Shown: positions 7,179 to 11,616 of the stretch, one piece after another
How the letters are laid out: each line of letters starts with the position of its first letter
Numbering within the stretch: position 1 is the first letter of the stretch
Origin: Bacteroidota bacterium
GTDB lineage: Bacteria > Bacteroidota > Rhodothermia > Rhodothermales > UBA10348
Reading direction: 5' to 3'
Length of the DNA stretch: 11,616 nt
Assembly: GCA_027620595.1 (NCBI GenBank)
Contig: JAQCDI010000044.1
Coordinates: forward strand, 1 to 11,616
The notes under the pieces: model-generated
Databases searched by the model: none
Told to the model about the DNA's origin: nothing
The model's input: the letters and a program-made list of their open reading frames with translations, nothing else
Translations under genes and position numbers: made by a program

Positions 7179-7690
7179 GGCCGGGAGGCAGGCCGCCGCC
7201 AAATGGGGACCGAAGAGCAGGGTTCGCCATACATCAGCTTGCGGGCGACGCGCTGCAGATGGGCAGTGGCTCGCACGTAGGCAGCGGGGGTCACCCGTCC
7301 CGTTCCGCAGCCTTTGAGCACCACGATACGGTCCTCGAACTCCTGCCAGTCCTGGCCGTCAAGTCGTTCGAGCAGCAGTTGCTCGGACAACGCGGATTCC
7401 GAAGCCGAGGTCACAGAAGCCGCCACTCCATCGAGCTGCGCGGCCACCAACATGTAGGCCCAGGTAGGGATGATGGCATCCGTCGAGCAGTAGATACCGA
7501 CGTGATGGCCCTGGTACACCGTCCAGTCGGTGTCCTTGACCTGCTGACGGAACTCCATTTCCCGCAGCAGGAAGCCTCCGGCCAGGAAGGAGGCCAGATC
7601 CACGCCGGAGACAGGCGCTTCGGGGAGGAAGCGCTCCAGGTCCAGGACCTGGATGCCGCTGTCGGCCACTTTGTTCTGGATGACGTCCAT
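7175..7690 (-). CDS. DUF2480 family protein
   Basis: This matches a family of small soluble proteins of unknown role known from Bacteroidota and relatives. Counting from the ATG at 7690 (171 residues, close to the family length as I recall it), conserved blocks are NKVADSGIQVLDLE (6-19), LLREMEFRQQVKDTDW (41-56), YQGHHVGIYCSTDAIIPTWAYML (59-81), VVLKGCGTGRVTPAAYV (123-139) and LMYGEPCSSVPIW (152-164). Three cysteines (68, 128, 158) sit in these blocks and could form a metal or Fe-S site; this is inference. From memory, relatives in Flavobacteria often lie near SUF/DUF59 iron-sulfur genes, but none are visible here. An ATG at 7738 in the same frame would add 16 residues; no ribosome binding site decides between them. 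The stop overlaps the DUF2914 start as ATGA, so the two form an operon. Confidence 0.85.
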   Translation of the reverse strand: MDVIQNKVADSGIQVLDLERFLPEAPVSGVDLASFLAGGFLLREMEFRQQVKDTDWTVYQGHHVGIYCSTDAIIPTWAYMLVAAQLDGVAASVTSASESALSEQLLLERLDGQDWQEFEDRIVVLKGCGTGRVTPAAYVRATAHLQRVARKLMYGEPCSSVPIWRRPASRP

Positions 7691-7738
7691 GGTTGGATGC
7701 GTGTTGGGATTGGCCTTCAACGAGGCACTGGTTTCCAT

Positions 7739-7857
7739 GTTCGGTGGCCGATTTTCCGGAATCCATGAATCCCGCCGAAACGAAGCCGCGTCCCGGGAAT
7801 CCAACGGAGGCCGTGGCCGTAAAGCCGTCCCTGAAACGATCCCAACCAAACGACCCC
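7739..7857. other. Divergent intergenic region between DUF2480 and hydrolase genes
   Basis: This stretch should contain the promoters of the DUF2480-DUF2914 operon and of the hydrolase gene. An 8-bp palindrome TTCCGGAA lies at 7754-7761, close to the DUF2480 side. The last 20 bases before the hydrolase ATG are A/C-rich, as is common before Bacteroidota starts. No -35/-10 pair is convincing. Confidence 0.35.
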
Positions 7858-8952
7858 ATGCTGCTCCTGCGCCGTTATTTCCTGCTTGCCCTTCTGTTGA
7901 TGGTTTCAACAGGTTGTGAACTGTCCAGCTCGGTCGATTCTGTTGACCAGGAGCAGGTCGTCGGCGGGGTCAACCTGACCGAACTGTTTGCTGAACCTCA
8001 GCCCTCGGAAATCCAGGCGGTACTCGCCGATTGGTCTTCCCGCAATCCGGTGGCGCAGAACGTGGTGGTGGAACGCCAGGCGCAGGTCAATCTGTCCGGC
8101 CAGGGCACGGCCCAGCTCTACATCGTGTCCCACGACGTGGACGGTGTGAAGCACTTCGGCGGCGTCGTGGTGCCCGACGGCCTGGCACCCGGCTCGGCTC
8201 CGGTCATGGTCTACGCCCACGGCGGGGATGCTGGCGTGAGCGTGGACGGAGAATTCCTCCTGCTCGTGGGCCTGTTTCCAGACCTGGCCACGAAGTTCGT
8301 TTTCGTCATTCCGTCGTTCCGGGATGAACCACTGGCTTTTGGCGGGCAGTCCTGGCAATTGGAGGGGCCAGCCAGTCCCTGGGACCGGGATGTGGATGAT
8401 GCCCTGGCCCTTGTTGATGTGGCAGCCGGCTTGACACCGGCCGCCGATCCGTCCCGGATTGCTGTGCTCGGCATGAGCCGCGGCGCAGGCGTGGGCATGC
8501 TGATGGCGGCGCGCGAGCCGGCCGTGAAGCGGGTACTGGCCTTCTTCGGTCCGACCGATTTCTTCGGACCGTTCGCGCAGGAAGTGGCCACCGAGATCCT
8601 TGAAGGCAACCCACGCCAGTTACCCGGGCTGGACTATCTGTCGGAGCAGTGGGTGTTGCCGTACCAGGCAGGAACGGTTTCCCTGGAGCAGATCCGGGCC
8701 GAGCTGGTCCGTCGCTCGGCGGTACTTTTCCTGGATCGCATTGCCAGCCTTCAGATCCATCACGGTACGGCGGACGCCATCGTCCCCGTCTCCCAGGCCC
8801 AGCACATGATCGATGCGATGGCCGCTGCCGGGCGAGGCGCGGATACCTTCTCTTCCTTCCTGTATCCGGGCGGTCAGCACAACCCGTTCACGCTGGAGGG
8901 CAGCCTGCAGCGCGGATCAGCCTACATCGCCTCCATGCTGCAAGGATCCTGA
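7858..8952 (+). CDS. Secreted alpha/beta hydrolase, probable lipoprotein (prolyl oligopeptidase/esterase-like)
   Basis: The 364-residue product begins with a signal peptide (MLLLRRYFLLALLLMVSTGC). STGC is a weaker lipobox, with Cys20 the likely lipidated residue. The rest is a serine hydrolase of the alpha/beta fold. It has an oxyanion-hole motif HGG (121-123), nucleophile elbow GMSRG with Ser207, acid Asp306 in HHGTADAIVP and His341 in GGQHNPF. The order and spacing fit prolyl oligopeptidase or dienelactone-hydrolase-like esterases. The substrate cannot be read from sequence; peptide or ester bonds in the cell envelope are possible. The ATG at 7858 is chosen because the frame is open to 7693 but only this start exposes the signal peptide. 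The preceding bases are A/C-rich without a Shine-Dalgarno sequence. It is divergent from the DUF2480 gene and convergent with nosY, 48 bp away. All catalytic residues are present. Confidence 0.88.
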   Translation: MLLLRRYFLLALLLMVSTGCELSSSVDSVDQEQVVGGVNLTELFAEPQPSEIQAVLADWSSRNPVAQNVVVERQAQVNLSGQGTAQLYIVSHDVDGVKHFGGVVVPDGLAPGSAPVMVYAHGGDAGVSVDGEFLLLVGLFPDLATKFVFVIPSFRDEPLAFGGQSWQLEGPASPWDRDVDDALALVDVAAGLTPAADPSRIAVLGMSRGAGVGMLMAAREPAVKRVLAFFGPTDFFGPFAQEVATEILEGNPRQLPGLDYLSEQWVLPYQAGTVSLEQIRAELVRRSAVLFLDRIASLQIHHGTADAIVPVSQAQHMIDAMAAAGRGADTFSSFLYPGGQHNPFTLEGSLQRGSAYIASMLQGS

Positions 8953-9000
8953 GTCCGGGAGGGCCAGGCCATGAAACGGCCCGTGCGGGCTCGGTGCCTG

Positions 9001-9801
9001 CTAGAAATCCTGCCGATTGAATAGCCGCAGGGCGCTCCATGTCGGAGTGACAGCCCACAGGACGAGCGCACCCGTGGCCAGGATCAGCCCCATGGCTGAG
9101 CCGAAGAATCGCGTAAAGACGGCTCCGGTATACCCCAGCATGGCCGCAGCGTCGAACGTCTGCAGCAGGATCAGTCGGGCCAGGTCGATGGGATTGAGGA
9201 GCATGGCACCCAGCAAGGCCTTCTCCACCGGCCATTGGGCAAAGGCGGACACCCCCAGCAGCACCAGACCGTCGAATAGCAGGGCAAAGCCCATCCAGAA
9301 GATGAGGACCAGACCGATGCCTTTGACCCGGTCCGAGAACCGGATCGACAGGATGGTTGCCACTCCCGTACCAACCAGGATCAGCACCGACCCCAGGCCG
9401 ACCAGGGTTGCAAGTCGCAGCATCTGTCCACCGGCCAATCCGCCGTGCCAAAGGAATGGAAGGCCCAGACCCAGGCCGAATGAGGCCATCATGGGTACCG
9501 TGAGGCCCAGGAAGAGCCCGGAGAACAAGTGGCGGCGCTCTACGGGTTGGGTGAGCATCCAGACGGTGTAGTCCCGGTTGTTGTACTGATGGATGACACC
9601 AAAGACGAGGGCGATCAACGGCACCAGGAAAAGCACGACATTGATCAGGCTGACCAGGGTCTTATCGGCGAACCCGGTAGACAGCAGCAGGCCCTCCGAA
9701 ATACAGAGGTAGACCAGCGTGTGCAGCGTGAGCCAGCGGCTGCGCAGCGCATCCTGCAGCTGGAAGCCGAAAATGTGACGGATGGCGGAGAAGGACTTCA
9801 T
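9001..9801 (-). CDS. nosY: ABC transporter permease NosY (nitrous oxide reductase maturation)
   Basis: NosY is the membrane part of the NosDFY complex, which is required to mature the copper centres of periplasmic N2O reductase NosZ. The 266-residue protein has six predicted membrane segments at about 22-41, 50-71, 94-117, 128-153, 161-184 and 235-255. The cytoplasmic stretch after the second (NRDYTVWMLTQPVERR, 75-90) and LLNPIDLARLILL (201-213) are typical of NosY; LGYTGAVF (222-229) follows. The ATG overlaps the nosF stop codon as ATGA, so translation is coupled. A weak GAAGGTG lies about 7-13 bases upstream of the start, inside nosF. It is the last nos gene on this side, since a hydrolase gene follows on the opposite strand. 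From sequence alone it could be another ABC-2 type permease, but the nosD-nosF context makes NosY the firm reading. Confidence 0.9.
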   Translation of the reverse strand: MKSFSAIRHIFGFQLQDALRSRWLTLHTLVYLCISEGLLLSTGFADKTLVSLINVVLFLVPLIALVFGVIHQYNNRDYTVWMLTQPVERRHLFSGLFLGLTVPMMASFGLGLGLPFLWHGGLAGGQMLRLATLVGLGSVLILVGTGVATILSIRFSDRVKGIGLVLIFWMGFALLFDGLVLLGVSAFAQWPVEKALLGAMLLNPIDLARLILLQTFDAAAMLGYTGAVFTRFFGSAMGLILATGALVLWAVTPTWSALRLFNRQDF

Positions 9802-10538
9802 GCGGCTTCACCTTCGATGAGGGAGGCAATGGCGCGCTCCAGCCGCTCCTGCCCGGTGGCGGTGCGTAGATCGTCGAGTTGACCGTCGAAGCGGATCCGT
9901 CCGTCAAGCAGGAATACGATACGGTCGGCCAGTTCTTCCAGGTCGGCCAGCACGTGGGACGTCAAAACCGTGCAGGCCCCCTCGTCCCGGCGGTGTCGGA
10001 CGTGGTCCTTGAGGGCAGCCGACGATACAGGGTCCAGACCGGCCGTGGGCTCATCAAGGATCAGGATGGGCGGATGGAAGAGGAAGGCCAACACGGCGGC
10101 TATTTTCTGCCGTGTACCGCCGGACAGCACCCGGAAGGGCTTGTCCAATTCGCCGTCGAGGCGCAATGAGCGCAGGAGGGCGGTATGCGAATCGTGTGCC
10201 GGTCCATGGAGTTTGCGCAGCATGGCCATCATCTGATGTCCGGTCAGGTTCTCCGGGAAATGCGGATGCTGCGGCATGTACCCGATATGCTCTCGGTAGT
10301 CGACACCCGAACGGATATCCGTACCCAGCACGCGGATGGATCCGCTGTCGGGCCGGACCAGGCCAAGGATGCTTTTGATGAGCGTGGTCTTGCCCGCGCC
10401 GTTCGGGCCCACAATGGCCGTTGTCTGTTGCGGATGGAGGGTCAGGTCGATGCCGGCCAAGACAGTCAGGTCACCGAACGACTTGTGCAGGTCGGTTACC
10501 GTGACGGGTTGGGGCGAACCGGGATGGAAAAGGTGCAT
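9798..10538 (-). CDS. nosF: ABC transporter ATP-binding protein NosF
   Basis: NosF is the cytoplasmic ATPase that drives the NosY/NosD complex during NosZ copper-site assembly. All ABC motifs are present in the 246 residues: Walker A GPNGAGKT (44-51), Q-loop Gln90 (YMPQ), signature LSGGTRQK (138-145), Walker B ending LDEP with Glu163, D-loop GLDP (168-170 region) and the switch histidine His195 (LTSHV). It is therefore probably active. The signature LSGGTRQ with its Thr, rather than LSGGQ, is common in NosF and related ABC-2 exporters. It is shorter than the roughly 300-residue proteobacterial NosF proteins. The ATG at 10538 lies 2 bases after the nosD stop and there is no Shine-Dalgarno sequence, suggesting coupled translation. 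The stop overlaps the nosY start. Confidence 0.93.
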   Translation of the reverse strand: MHLFHPGSPQPVTVTDLHKSFGDLTVLAGIDLTLHPQQTTAIVGPNGAGKTTLIKSILGLVRPDSGSIRVLGTDIRSGVDYREHIGYMPQHPHFPENLTGHQMMAMLRKLHGPAHDSHTALLRSLRLDGELDKPFRVLSGGTRQKIAAVLAFLFHPPILILDEPTAGLDPVSSAALKDHVRHRRDEGACTVLTSHVLADLEELADRIVFLLDGRIRFDGQLDDLRTATGQERLERAIASLIEGEAA

Positions 10539-10540
10539 GT

Positions 10541-11616
10541 TCAGGGCTGGATGGGTGGGTCCGCTTCGAACAGGAATCCGGACACGGGTCGCATACGGGG
10601 GGAGGCATCCTTCAGGTCGGTCGGCGTCAGGACCGGGAGCAGGTCCTCGGCTGCGTTCAGCACGTCGACAAGGATGCTTCGATACAGGAACAGGGAGGCT
10701 TCGTGCCGTTCGGCCAACACCGAGAAGAGCCGGACGGGGCGGAAGAACGTGTCTCCGGTGCCATCATGGTCCAGGTCGTACCCGGCATAGCGGTCCCAGT
10801 AGTTGCCCGAAAAGGAGCTGGGGGCGGACCGGCTGTTGGTGGACACGTCGAAGGTGTTGCCTACGAAATCATTCTGTTCGAACCGGTTTTCGATGGCGTT
10901 GCCCATGACGCGCAGGGCCCAACCATTGTCGACGAAGGCATTGCGGGTCACGACGAGGCGGTCGGAGGCCTCCATGAAGACCCCGGTAGTATTACCTTCG
11001 AACCGGTTTCCGGTCAGCTCCCCATCGCGGATCTCCTTGAGCAGCAGGCCGTAGGCCGAAGTGCCCCATGCGCGGCGAAACGTGTTGCCGCGCATGAGGA
11101 TGCCGTCAGCGTACATGACGGCGACTCCGGCCCTGTTGTCCTCGAAGACATTGTCCTCGTAGGCGCAACGATCAGAAAACATGAAGTGCAGGCCGTAGCG
11201 GAGGTTGTTCCTGGATGCGTTGGCCGACACACGGGAGTCCTCTGTGAACTCGAGGTAGATGCCATCACGGAAGCCGTTGACGTCGTTGCCCGTGATGCGC
11301 AGGTTGCGCGAATACCAGGAGTGGATGGCGTTGCCACCGCTGGTTTCGTTCTCAAACACTGCATTCAGCGTGTTGCCGCTCACTGCGCAGCCGTCGGCTT
11401 TGGCGAGGTAGACGCCGAAAAAGACGTCCTCGAACGTGTTGTCCAGGATCCGGCAGTTTGCGCTTCCCGCTACGCGGAGCGCGGCCCGATCTTCCATGAA
11501 GGTCCGCTCCACGTGTTCGAATCGAAATCCGCGAATGGTAACCGAGTCGGCTTGGATCACGATCAGCTCGTGGTTCCCTGATCCCCGGATCACCGCCCCG
11601 GGTTCGGCCCAGAGCG
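10541..11616 (-). CDS. nosD: Periplasmic copper-site maturation protein NosD (5' end outside the window)
   Basis: NosD is the periplasmic right-handed beta-helix protein that docks on NosFY and takes part in copper delivery to NosZ. The visible 357 residues enter at WAEPGAVIRGSGNHELIVIQ, typical of the first beta-helix coils, and continue as repeated parallel beta-helix rungs with Asn ladders, such as ILDNTFEDVFFGVYL, ITGNDVNGFRDGIYL and LTGNRFEGNTTGVFM. The NosD-type end is present: GNYWDRYAGYDLDHDGTGD, then RPVRLF and a hydrophobic segment, then VLTP and SPRM. The frame is open through position 11616, so the start and signal peptide are missing; the GTG at 11593 is an internal Val, not a start. 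NosD is usually 400-450 residues, so about 40-90 are absent. nosF follows after 2 bp. nosZ and nosL would be expected beyond the window. Confidence 0.93.
   Translation of the reverse strand, partial: LWAEPGAVIRGSGNHELIVIQADSVTIRGFRFEHVERTFMEDRAALRVAGSANCRILDNTFEDVFFGVYLAKADGCAVSGNTLNAVFENETSGGNAIHSWYSRNLRITGNDVNGFRDGIYLEFTEDSRVSANASRNNLRYGLHFMFSDRCAYEDNVFEDNRAGVAVMYADGILMRGNTFRRAWGTSAYGLLLKEIRDGELTGNRFEGNTTGVFMEASDRLVVTRNAFVDNGWALRVMGNAIENRFEQNDFVGNTFDVSTNSRSAPSSFSGNYWDRYAGYDLDHDGTGDTFFRPVRLFSVLAERHEASLFLYRSILVDVLNAAEDLLPVLTPTDLKDASPRMRPVSGFLFEADPPIQP

Noticed and set aside
7754..7761. Palindrome TTCCGGAA upstream of the DUF2480 gene
   Set aside because: It is a single short palindrome without extended arms or a second copy, so it is not enough for an operator call.
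8953..9000. Possible bidirectional terminator between the hydrolase gene and nosY
   Set aside because: GGGCC and GGCCC can pair across a 12-base loop, with CCG/CGG outside, but the stem is interrupted and there is no T run on either strand.

Overview
The window looks like a chromosomal segment of a high-GC member of the Bacteroidota/Rhodothermota (FCB) lineage, possibly Rhodothermales-like. Four things point there: a DUF2480 protein, which I know from that lineage; GC-rich coding sequence; near-absence of AGGAGG-type ribosome binding sites before every visible start; and a TATATTCG element before recG that resembles the Bacteroidota -10 consensus (TAnnTTTG). The assignment is inferred from gene content. 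No mobile element, CRISPR array, rRNA or tRNA was found.

Positions 1-487 hold a secretion-related patch on the minus strand. The 5' end of yajC (127 down to the window edge) encodes an accessory subunit of the Sec translocon. Upstream of it is a small bacterial SRP RNA gene (ffs, about 263-366) with the conserved GGAA-tetraloop domain and a terminal helix ending in a U run. Positions 488-6052 carry two DNA-repair helicases: priA on minus (replication restart) and recG on plus (fork reversal). Between them lies a divergently oriented predicted lipoprotein with a propeller-like sequence (2878-3909). recG has a perfect 6-bp hairpin with TATATT in its loop directly against its ATG, so it may be transcribed leaderless.

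Positions 6072-7738 hold a two-gene minus-strand operon of uncharacterised families: a DUF2480 protein followed, through an ATGA stop/start overlap, by a membrane protein with a C-terminal DUF2914 domain. Divergent from it is a secreted, probably lipid-anchored alpha/beta hydrolase (7858-8952).

Positions 9001-11616 contain the distal part of a nitrous-oxide-reductase maturation operon on the minus strand, nosD (5' end outside the window), nosF and nosY. The genes are separated by 2 bp and by a 4-bp overlap. NosD, NosF and NosY form the ABC-type complex needed to mature the copper centres of NosZ, so the organism probably reduces N2O. nosZ and nosL are not in the window and would be sought beyond position 11616.

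Most of the window is ordinary housekeeping sequence. The items most worth a second look are the SRP RNA gene beside yajC, the promoter/hairpin/start arrangement at recG, and the coupled DUF2480-DUF2914 pair.
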